This document shows positions 34,470-40,512 of a stretch of DNA of 40,512 bases, in pieces. The translations under genes were made by a program, and so were the position numbers. Origin of the DNA: Thermoprotei archaeon. Lineage in GTDB: Archaea > Thermoproteota > Thermoprotei > Thermofilales > B15-G2. The number at the start of each line of letters is the position of its first letter. Positions within the stretch are counted from its first letter, which is position 1. Under the pieces are notes generated by a model, which saw nothing but the letters and a program-made list of their open reading frames with translations, was not told the origin of the DNA and ran no database searches. The stretch lies in assembly GCA_003650815.1 (NCBI GenBank), contig QMSB01000007.1:1-40512 (forward strand). The letters are read 5' to 3'.

Positions 34470-35567
34470 ATGCATTACTTAGAGATGTCTTACCTAGTAT
34501 TTGAGAGAACAAAAGAGCTCGTAAGCAAGTATTTCTACATACTCTACAGCGAAATGGAAGGGCTTATACCTGTCTTCTATATTCAGTATGAAAAGGATCT
34601 TAAGAAAAAGTTCAAGTACCTAGCACTAGAGGCTAAAAGAGAAGGTTTTCTGCCTCTCCTCAGGCAGAAAGATGAATACTTAGTAATAAAAGTAGTACCA
34701 TTCAAAGCTAAGAGAAGAAATCCTAAAACCGCTTTAATTTTATTTGCGGCAACTTTTTTCACAGTACTTATAGACGGCTTTATAAGAGCCTCTGACAGAT
34801 TTCTGCCTGAAATAATAGGCGAAGTGAATGTGCCGTTGATGACAATATCTTACACTGTAGCACTGCTAGCTGTAATTGGAGTACACGAGATGGGACATAA
34901 AATAGCGTCTATGATTCATCAAGTGAAAACATCCTTACCCTACTTCATTCCAGCCCTCCCTGGAATAGGTATAGGAGGTACTTTCGGCGCAGTAATACTT
35001 CAAGAAGAGCCTCCAACAAATAAAGATGAATTATTCGACATAGGGCTTAGTGGCCCCATATTCGGCTTTATAGCAACTATAGCCGTGACTCTTGTAGCCG
35101 CGAAGATCTCTGGAGTAGTTTCAGTAAAGCAGCTTAAACAGTGGACACAGCAGGGATACTCTTTCACAGTAATACCGACACCACTTCTCATGACTCTTAT
35201 ATTCTCCTACTATAGTCCCCTACCTGGGCCAGACTACATGTACTACTTACATCCCCTAGCCTTTGTTTCCTGGGCAGGTTTCATAATAACTGCACTAAAT
35301 CTCTTCCCTGTGTGGCAGCTCGACGGAGGGCATGTCATAAGAGCACTACTAGGTCCAAAAAAGGCTAGAATACTCTCAATACTTAGCGTAATTCTAATGG
35401 CTGCACTAGGCTACTGGTTTATGGCACTCGTCCTTTTGCTATTCATGATGATAGGAGGAAAACCAGTGGAGCCTCTCGACAATGTGTCTCCCTTAAGCCT
35501 TTCACGTAAACTACTGATATTGGGATATATCATAATACTAATACTATGCTTACCTCTACCGTGGTAA
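34470..35567 (+). CDS. M50 family site-2-type membrane metalloprotease
   Basis: This 365-residue membrane protein is an intramembrane zinc protease of the S2P/M50 group. After a soluble N-terminal domain of about 80 residues there are several helices; HEMGHKIAS (about residue 142) gives the H-E-x-x-H zinc motif and LFPVWQLDGGHVIRALLG (about 283) supplies the third ligand Asp in the N/L-x-D-G-G-H pattern. It likely cleaves membrane-tethered regulators or pilin/surface-protein leftovers; the substrate is unknown. The next gene begins 31 bp after its stop and may be cotranscribed. Confidence 0.92.
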   Translation: MHYLEMSYLVFERTKELVSKYFYILYSEMEGLIPVFYIQYEKDLKKKFKYLALEAKREGFLPLLRQKDEYLVIKVVPFKAKRRNPKTALILFAATFFTVLIDGFIRASDRFLPEIIGEVNVPLMTISYTVALLAVIGVHEMGHKIASMIHQVKTSLPYFIPALPGIGIGGTFGAVILQEEPPTNKDELFDIGLSGPIFGFIATIAVTLVAAKISGVVSVKQLKQWTQQGYSFTVIPTPLLMTLIFSYYSPLPGPDYMYYLHPLAFVSWAGFIITALNLFPVWQLDGGHVIRALLGPKKARILSILSVILMAALGYWFMALVLLLFMMIGGKPVEPLDNVSPLSLSRKLLILGYIIILILCLPLPW

Positions 35568-35598
35568 AATTTAATAAGTCTAAGCTACCTAGCTACAT

Positions 35599-37764
35599 GT
35601 GAGAAAACTTCTAGCAATTATCTTTACAGTACTGTATTTATCAGTATTTTTAAATCAGTTACTCATAACTGTAAAATGCTCGAATATGGAGGTAAGCGTG
35701 AGAAAAAGTATAGAATATTACTGCATATTAAGTCTTAACGGAGAAATCGAGGAGTGGAAAGTAGACATAGAAATCATTGTAGATGGAGTAGGGAGAGCTA
35801 CAGTAGTAGACAGAATGTGGTATATCTCTCCAGAAACCCTTTTAGAAGCTGAACCTAAACCTTCTACTATATTGTTTTACGGGAAGTACTCTAAACTCAT
35901 ATGGAGAGACATAAAAATACCTACTGTAATAAAATACTCAGCAAGACTTTTCTCAGCTCCCCCGCTAAAGTACTCTATCGAAGTGCGTGTTAATGGAGAA
36001 AAGGCTAACATTACTCAGAGGAGCGGTGTGAATTACATTAAAGCTGACGTAGGAGACTTAATATCAGTAAATATTACCTTAGTAAACTCTAAAGGGAAGT
36101 GGCTCTGTGAAGGAGAGGAAATAGTAGTACCGCTGAACCTAATAGTAATGTTTAGCTTGCCGTCGTACTTAGGTCTCCTATCACTAACACCTGAGTCAAA
36201 TGTTTCATTAACTATAGGTGATGGTAAGACAGATGTTTGGATGTTAACTCTATACGATAAAGTCACTATATGTTTTAAAGCCAGAGTGACAGGAACTAAT
36301 CCTTGGGGAGAAGTTCCCCTCAAGTCAATTACCGTTCAAGTGGTAGATAGACCTGACGTAGTGTCAAAGAAGGCTGAAGAAATGTTATCTAAATTAGAAG
36401 AAAACATCGAGAGCTTAAAATATATTACTAGAAAACTTGAGCAGGGAATAAATGCTTCAAAAACACTGGCTAAGGGACTGATGAATGTCTCATCTCTACT
36501 AAACTACACAGGATACTCTTTAGTGTCAATAGCTGGGGCATTGAAAACTTCTGGAGAAAAGTTAATTGAAGCCTCTAAAGAAATGAGCAAACTCCTATCT
36601 TCCTTTGAGTCAGCTATTAGTGAAGCGTCATCAATAGTATCTACGTTAGATAGCACAGTAGAGTCTCTTAAGTCAGGTGAAGTAAACTACGAGCAGCTTA
36701 CCCAGATGATAGATCAGCTAATAGAGCTACTAGAAGCCACTGGACAAAATCAGTCTCTCATAGATACACTCGTAAAACTTAAAAACTTACTAATAGAACT
36801 AGAGGCACATCAAGAAGAGCTAGTAAAAGAACTAGAGTACATATCGGGGTTAGTGAAATCTTTAAGTAATGCTTTAAAAGAGGGAAAAGAAGCCTCAGAG
36901 GAACTAGAGAAAGCAGGTCAAATGTTTACCAAACTTGCAGAAAGTGTTGAGAAAATAGGGTTCACAAACATAAATGTATCAAAAGGACTATATAATATTT
37001 CACAAAACCTGTTCTCAGCAGTAAACTCAAGTATAAAGCAGCTCGACTCACTTAAAGAAAAACTTAGCGAATTAGAAAACACTGAAAGCCGATTGAGAAG
37101 ACTCAAGAAATGTGCAGACGCGGAGTGGAACTTGTACTACAAGTACTCACTTGAAGTAGCGTTAAGCGAGGTTACAGAAACACCTGAAATAAAAATAATT
37201 CAAACAGGTAAAGTAGTCAGAGATATCAGAGCAGAAACACCCTATGTAGTTTACGGAGTCCTAGTAAGAGACACCACTAATATAAAACCAGTAATAGCGT
37301 CTAGCGAAGACATCATAAAAGACGCAAGCGTACATATGCTAAACAAATCAGTGCTCATATGTCCTCTATCAAATGGAAGCATCCTCAAAACAGCTTTAGG
37401 AACCCCCCTCGAGCTTATAAACGCCACTAGCCCCAAAGTAGAACTAGATACTTGCGCCTTCCCAGCTAACATAAGCTTTTCAGTAGCATTTACGTTAGAG
37501 CTAATACTACCCAGAATACTTTCTCTCAAGAAGTTCACTCCAGAAATCATAGGGGAAAAAAGACCCTCACCTCAAAGAAAAATATCGAGCGAACTACTAG
37601 TACTAACAACAGCAATCCTGTGTACAGCAATACTTTCAGCAGTCAAATTGCTTAAAAAGAGGAGAAAAAAGATTGAAGTAGACATAACAGACATCATCAA
37701 CGAAATAGAGAAAATACGAAGAGAAATAGCAGCCAGAACTACATCAAGTGATCAAACATCCTAA
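35599..37764 (+). CDS. Membrane-anchored coiled-coil surface protein
   Basis: I do not recognise a family for this 721-residue protein. It has a signal peptide (about 1-27), an external beta-rich region (about 28-255) with N-x-S/T sites, a long helical heptad region (about 260-510, Leu/Ser/Glu-rich, for example ASEELEKAGQMFTKLAESVE), a second globular part (about 520-645), a membrane helix (about 655-675) and a basic then acidic cytoplasmic tail. The GTG at 35599 is the start because the ATG two bases upstream is followed at once by TGA. It may form a stalk or spacer outside the membrane. Its 3' end overlaps the convergent CinA-like gene by 26 bp. Confidence 0.78.
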   Translation: MRKLLAIIFTVLYLSVFLNQLLITVKCSNMEVSVRKSIEYYCILSLNGEIEEWKVDIEIIVDGVGRATVVDRMWYISPETLLEAEPKPSTILFYGKYSKLIWRDIKIPTVIKYSARLFSAPPLKYSIEVRVNGEKANITQRSGVNYIKADVGDLISVNITLVNSKGKWLCEGEEIVVPLNLIVMFSLPSYLGLLSLTPESNVSLTIGDGKTDVWMLTLYDKVTICFKARVTGTNPWGEVPLKSITVQVVDRPDVVSKKAEEMLSKLEENIESLKYITRKLEQGINASKTLAKGLMNVSSLLNYTGYSLVSIAGALKTSGEKLIEASKEMSKLLSSFESAISEASSIVSTLDSTVESLKSGEVNYEQLTQMIDQLIELLEATGQNQSLIDTLVKLKNLLIELEAHQEELVKELEYISGLVKSLSNALKEGKEASEELEKAGQMFTKLAESVEKIGFTNINVSKGLYNISQNLFSAVNSSIKQLDSLKEKLSELENTESRLRRLKKCADAEWNLYYKYSLEVALSEVTETPEIKIIQTGKVVRDIRAETPYVVYGVLVRDTTNIKPVIASSEDIIKDASVHMLNKSVLICPLSNGSILKTALGTPLELINATSPKVELDTCAFPANISFSVAFTLELILPRILSLKKFTPEIIGEKRPSPQRKISSELLVLTTAILCTAILSAVKLLKKRRKKIEVDITDIINEIEKIRREIAARTTSSDQTS

Positions 37765-38443
37765 CAGCCCTCTCAACATCTTCTCTACGTCCAAGAAAAT
37801 AAACTTCCACACCCTTCTCTAAAACTCTAGTCTTAATATAGACTCCAGGAACCTTCTCAAGAATCCTGCTAACTTTCCCGTAGACACAGATCTCAGGCAG
37901 CCCTTTAACCTTAATCCTTTTCTCTACGAGAACAGTACCCCCAGAAAACTTCTTCAGCTCATCTTCAACACGAGAAAACATAGGCTTAAGCTCGTGCGGA
38001 GGGCCGGGTAAACATATTATTAACTTAGACCCGTACTCTATAACCATTCCGGGAGCCGCGCCAACAGAGTTAGGAATAATCCTACAGCCATCTACGACAG
38101 TAGCCATTCTCTCAGCAGCCTCTTTCTCACACCTACGCCTAGACAATAGCTCTTCTAAGACCCCTCTATGTAAAACAAGTCTTCTGCCAGTAACCCTAGC
38201 AACAGCCTCTCGAGTCACATCATCCCTAGTAGGACCTAGTCCACCAGTCACGATTACTATATCAGCTCTACTTAAGGCATTCTTCAATACATCAGAGATT
38301 TCTTCAATACTATCGCCGACAACAGTGATCCTCCTTACAGTAAAACCCATTAAAGTAAGCCTTTTAGCGATCCAGCTAGCATTAGTATTAACAACTTCAC
38401 CTACCAACAACTCATCGCCAGTTGAAACAATCTCAACAAACAT
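37739..38443 (-). CDS. CinA/MoaB-like molybdopterin-binding domain protein
   Basis: This 234-residue protein is the single-domain archaeal form of the CinA N-terminal (COG1058, MoCF_biosynth) family. Motifs are STGDELLVGEVVNTNASWIA at the start, VIVTGGLGPTRDDVTREAV, SVGAAPGMVIEYGSKLIICL, and PGPPHELKPMF. In bacteria the related domain is linked to NMN deamidation and to ADP-ribose pyrophosphatase activity; in archaea its role is less certain. The C-terminal 60 residues form a small alpha/beta domain. A TATA element at about 38463-38478 lies 25-30 bp upstream, so it is probably leaderless. The gene runs convergent to, and overlaps, the coiled-coil protein gene. Confidence 0.92.
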   Translation of the reverse strand: MFVEIVSTGDELLVGEVVNTNASWIAKRLTLMGFTVRRITVVGDSIEEISDVLKNALSRADIVIVTGGLGPTRDDVTREAVARVTGRRLVLHRGVLEELLSRRRCEKEAAERMATVVDGCRIIPNSVGAAPGMVIEYGSKLIICLPGPPHELKPMFSRVEDELKKFSGGTVLVEKRIKVKGLPEICVYGKVSRILEKVPGVYIKTRVLEKGVEVYFLGRREDVERAVRMFDHLM

Positions 38444-38505
38444 AACACTCTCTAATTACGCCAACTTTATTTAAAAACGTATTTCACTAAAGCGAAGACA
38501 CATCT

Positions 38506-38525
38506 TTAAAACCTTATATATTTAA
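38506..38525 (+). promoter_or_regulatory. Promoter of the zinc-ribbon protein gene
   Basis: TTAAAACCTTATATATTTAA provides a BRE-like and TATA element centred about 28 bp before the ATG at 38546, implying a leaderless transcript. Confidence 0.5.
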
Positions 38526-38545
38526 CCAAGTATTTAGGAAACGAG

Positions 38546-39022
38546 ATGAAAAAATGCTTCTGCTGCGGCAAGAAAAAAGCGTCTAGAAAAATGTATTTCA
38601 GAAGTGAGGAGGGCGAGGAAGTGCCGATAGAACTCTGCACAGAATGCTATCACGAGTGGACATATACGTCAAGAGAATACAGGTTCCCCCTTTACCTCAG
38701 AAATATCGAAAAGTTTAGAAAATTATGTAAGCACAGCTTAAATTTAGAAAAATACGAGTACATGCCTTATAAAAACGAATACCAGGAAATACTAGAGTTA
38801 CTAAGACTAGTAGGAATAAAAATCTCTAAAACAACTCTTAAAAACGCTATAAACAAGGATGAGAGATGCTTAAAATGGATGAAAGCGCTAGTAAGAGCTC
38901 TTCCCTCATCTCAGAAAAAGGTACTTGAAAGCAAGCTTAAAAGACTAGTAATAGATAAAGATAGCTATGTAGCAAAAATAGTCTTAGAACTAATGCAGAG
39001 TAGAGACAAGTCTTCTACCTAA
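38546..39022 (+). CDS. Small zinc-ribbon protein, function unknown
   Basis: I do not recognise this 158-residue protein beyond its N-terminal zinc ribbon: Cys4 and Cys7 (CFCC) and Cys31 and Cys34 (LCTECYHEW) form two C-x-x-C knuckles. The rest is basic and helical, with the stretch KISKTTLKNAINKDERCLKW possibly helix-turn-helix-like. A zinc-ribbon adaptor or nucleic-acid-binding role is possible. The 3' end overlaps the convergent nuclease-like gene by 33 bp, so the last ten codons of both genes share the same DNA. Confidence 0.68.
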   Translation: MKKCFCCGKKKASRKMYFRSEEGEEVPIELCTECYHEWTYTSREYRFPLYLRNIEKFRKLCKHSLNLEKYEYMPYKNEYQEILELLRLVGIKISKTTLKNAINKDERCLKWMKALVRALPSSQKKVLESKLKRLVIDKDSYVAKIVLELMQSRDKSST

Positions 39023-39904
39023 CACATTATAATCATATTCAACATTGTCTACAATAACTATCCCACACCGCCTAAGCTTCTCCTTAATATCACTAGGTAC
39101 GCCTACACGCGATACAACAATAAGTTTCCTAGGCTTAAAAACTTTCAAATATTTTCTAATTAAATCAACATTTGCGACACTACCATATACCCTAATATTA
39201 CTTTTCCTAAACCACTCTACTCCCGACTCAACTTCAATAACATAATCGGGACACGGAATAATCTTCATGCCGTCAAAGAATATCTCCACTATATTTCCTC
39301 CATAAACCATGATATCAGGTCTATAGCGGGGAATACCCTTACTCTCGACAGGGCGTAACGCCTCAAAAAACAAACTCAAGTAATCTCCCCCAATCCTCAA
39401 AACAATATTAGCGGGAATCCAGCCAAGCCGAGAACTCCTAGAAAGAACAATCCTGCCCCTAGGATACTCAAGCACAGCACCACGCTCACCCAGCTCGACG
39501 AGAAGAGATAATAGAACAAACAGCTCATAAAGATCCCGAAACTTAATATTAAGAGAAAGCCTAACAGCAGCCCTAACCCTATCAAAAAACTCAAGCCCAT
39601 CAATCCTCCCCTCATCATAAGCCCTAAAAACCTTCCTCAAACTAACAAAACACCTAGGATCCATAACAGAAACATACTTCTCAAAAGACCCCAGCTCAAA
39701 AAGCCTACTAACACTAAACCCAGCATCAAATTCATCTAAACAATACCTATCCTTAACAACCTTAATCAAAAACTTCAGCTTCTCAAGCAGAAAATCAAGC
39801 TCACTACACAATTCCGCGAACTCACTACAAACTAAATCAAAAGCAATCCTACCGGCAACACTTCTCCCACAACTCATCAGTAAACACCACGGACTCATCG
39901 ACAC
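38990..39904 (-). CDS. Nuclease-like protein with disrupted N-terminus
   Basis: The main frame encodes up to 304 residues. Features are a helical N-terminal region, FRDLYELFVLLSLLVELG (about residue 120), then RPDIMVYGG and PDYVIEVESG (about 200-235), a pattern like PD-(D/E)xK endonucleases of the DUF2357/McrC-like type (LYEL, RPDI, then a beta-strand with ExE instead of ExK). The GTG at 39904 gives an N-terminus rich in Met, Ser and Cys (MSMSPWCLLMSCGRS) unlike the rest. A separate frame upstream (MIDMLKLSVDESVVFTDELW) reads like the true N-terminus, so a single-base frame error near 39850-39900 is suspected. Alternatives in the main frame are ATG at 39898 or 39877. Confidence 0.6.
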   Translation of the reverse strand: MSMSPWCLLMSCGRSVAGRIAFDLVCSEFAELCSELDFLLEKLKFLIKVVKDRYCLDEFDAGFSVSRLFELGSFEKYVSVMDPRCFVSLRKVFRAYDEGRIDGLEFFDRVRAAVRLSLNIKFRDLYELFVLLSLLVELGERGAVLEYPRGRIVLSRSSRLGWIPANIVLRIGGDYLSLFFEALRPVESKGIPRYRPDIMVYGGNIVEIFFDGMKIIPCPDYVIEVESGVEWFRKSNIRVYGSVANVDLIRKYLKVFKPRKLIVVSRVGVPSDIKEKLRRCGIVIVDNVEYDYNVLGRRLVSTLH

Positions 39905-39926
39905 TAAGCTTCAACATATCAATCAT
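39849..39926 (-). other. Out-of-frame N-terminal coding fragment
   Basis: ATG at 39926 or 39917 opens a frame of 22-25 codons (MLKLSVDESVVFTDELWEKC) that ends in TAG at 39849-39851 and overlaps the following nuclease-like frame by one-base offset. The composition is normal for a protein of this genome, unlike the overlapping GTG-start extension. A TATA element at about 39941-39956 lies about 30 bp from the ATG at 39917. A sequencing error or a real frameshift would join it to the downstream frame. Confidence 0.45.
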
Positions 39927-40035
39927 TCACCAAAGTATATAACTTATATCAATAACTCAAGCCACATAACCACCCATAAATACTCACAAATACCATGAAA
40001 ACTTATTAACTATAAGCTATCATAAATACCAGAAA

Positions 40036-40512
40036 ATGCAGACAGAAACCCTAGTAAGCCTAATCAGCATAATCGCCACAATCATAGGCTCCACAGCCTC
40101 AATAGCCTACTGGCTAGGCAAAAAATTCTCGGAAATAGACAAGAAATTCTCAGAAATAGATAAAAAATTCAATGAAATAGATAAAAGATTTGATGAAATA
40201 GATAGGAAATTCAATGAAATAAATAAAAAGTTCAGTGAAATAGATGAAAAGTTTACTAAAATAGATAAAGAGTTCAATAAGGTTCACGAGGAAATAAAGA
40301 CTATTGACAGAAAAGTAGAGAGCATTACTAAAGCTACTCAAGACCAACTAGAATTCTTCTCAGAGTTCCTAGGATTCAGAGGCATATTTACAGACAAAGA
40401 CATAGCCTTCGTTAAAAGCGAACTACAAAGACTCTCAGCCCGAGCAACAAACCCCCTAACTAAAGAAGAACTAAAAAGAATAAGAGAACTCATCAAAAAA
40501 GACGAGCTAACA
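40036..40512 (+). CDS. Membrane-anchored heptad-repeat protein (3' end beyond window)
   Basis: This open frame of 159 codons runs off the window. It begins with a hydrophobic segment (about residues 6-25, ISIIATIIGSTASIAYWLG), followed by eight near-identical seven-residue units of the type KKFSEID (residues about 29-86), predicted as a continuous coiled coil, then a helical tail with QDQLEFFSEFLGF and KEELKRIRELIKK. The coiled coil is probably cytoplasmic or external depending on topology, which I cannot decide. A TATA element (about 40008-40021) is 25 bp before the ATG, as for a leaderless gene. No enzymatic domain is visible in the part present. Confidence 0.72.
   Translation, partial: MQTETLVSLISIIATIIGSTASIAYWLGKKFSEIDKKFSEIDKKFNEIDKRFDEIDRKFNEINKKFSEIDEKFTKIDKEFNKVHEEIKTIDRKVESITKATQDQLEFFSEFLGFRGIFTDKDIAFVKSELQRLSARATNPLTKEELKRIRELIKKDELT
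40126..40293 (+). repeat. Eight 21-bp tandem repeats encoding a heptad
   Basis: Eight successive 21-bp units each encode a Phe-x-Glu-Ile-Asp-Lys/Arg-Lys heptad or a slight variant, with Phe codons at 40126, 40147, 40168, 40189, 40210, 40231, 40252 and 40273. The units differ at third positions and at a few residues; the last (FNKVHEE) is the most diverged. The array may change in length by slippage. Confidence 0.85.

Noticed and set aside
34355-34504. A 49-codon open frame starting ATGAGCTCC in the gap before the M50 protease gene
   Set aside because: It overlaps the protease start, has no ribosome site, and its composition (many Ser, Ile, Asn) is not convincing. Its start coincides with the C' box of the candidate guide RNA. 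Chance is likely.
1-40512. CRISPR array, insertion sequence, prophage or attachment site
   Set aside because: No spaced direct repeats, transposase, integrase, phage structural gene or tRNA gene with a target-site duplication was seen.

Overview
The window looks like part of the genome of a thermophilic archaeon of the TACK (Thermoproteota-like) branch. The DNA is AT-rich and densely packed, Arg and Ile codons are mostly AGA/AGG and ATA, many genes have a TATA-like box 24-28 bp upstream of the start codon (leaderless transcripts), and almost every protein resembles archaeal families. No gap between genes exceeds 300 bp. I see no rRNA, tRNA, CRISPR array, insertion sequence or prophage. The O-phosphoseryl-tRNA route to Cys-tRNA (SepRS plus SepCysS) is present; it is typical of methanogens and of certain deep archaeal lineages and is not usual in well-studied Crenarchaeota. 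The species cannot be named from this window.

Layout. 1-6265: a type IV pilus-like locus, with a very large prepilin-like adhesin and a small pilin on the minus strand, divergent from a secretion ATPase and two TadC/GspF-type membrane proteins. 6281-8373: a zinc-ribbon protein with a nuclease-like C-terminus and an anchored surface protein. 8543-15353: a complete binding-protein-dependent ABC importer (binding protein, double permease, ATPase) followed by a membrane-anchored extracellular metallophosphoesterase. 15346-17516: two paralogous amidohydrolases, one intact and one lacking its metal ligands, divergent from a winged-helix protein with a palindrome between them. 17541-21801: a radical SAM protein, an RNA m5C methyltransferase and seryl-tRNA synthetase.

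21864-26225: a tight plus-strand operon, starting at a symmetric promoter shared with serS: small basic protein, TatD hydrolase, winged-helix protein, P-loop ATPase with an odd Walker A, a protein made of two copies of an unrecognised domain, then a FUN14 membrane protein with its own promoter. This is my best candidate for an undescribed module. 26222-31502: glycerate 2-kinase, a sugar nucleotidyl/acetyltransferase-like beta-helix protein, an anchored surface protein, phosphoglucose/phosphomannose isomerase and a HemK-like methyltransferase. 31550-34184: the pscS-sepS operon. 34185-34469: the longest non-coding stretch, with a possible C/D box guide RNA behind a TATA box. 34470-40512: an M50 protease, an anchored coiled-coil protein, a CinA-like protein, a zinc-ribbon protein, a nuclease-like protein whose N-terminus looks frameshifted, and a membrane-anchored heptad-repeat protein running off the window.

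Functionally the window mixes translation and RNA modification (serS, SepRS/SepCysS, NSUN-type and HemK-type methyltransferases) with cell-surface biology. Four proteins share one plan: signal peptide, external domain, C-terminal membrane helix and a short basic tail.
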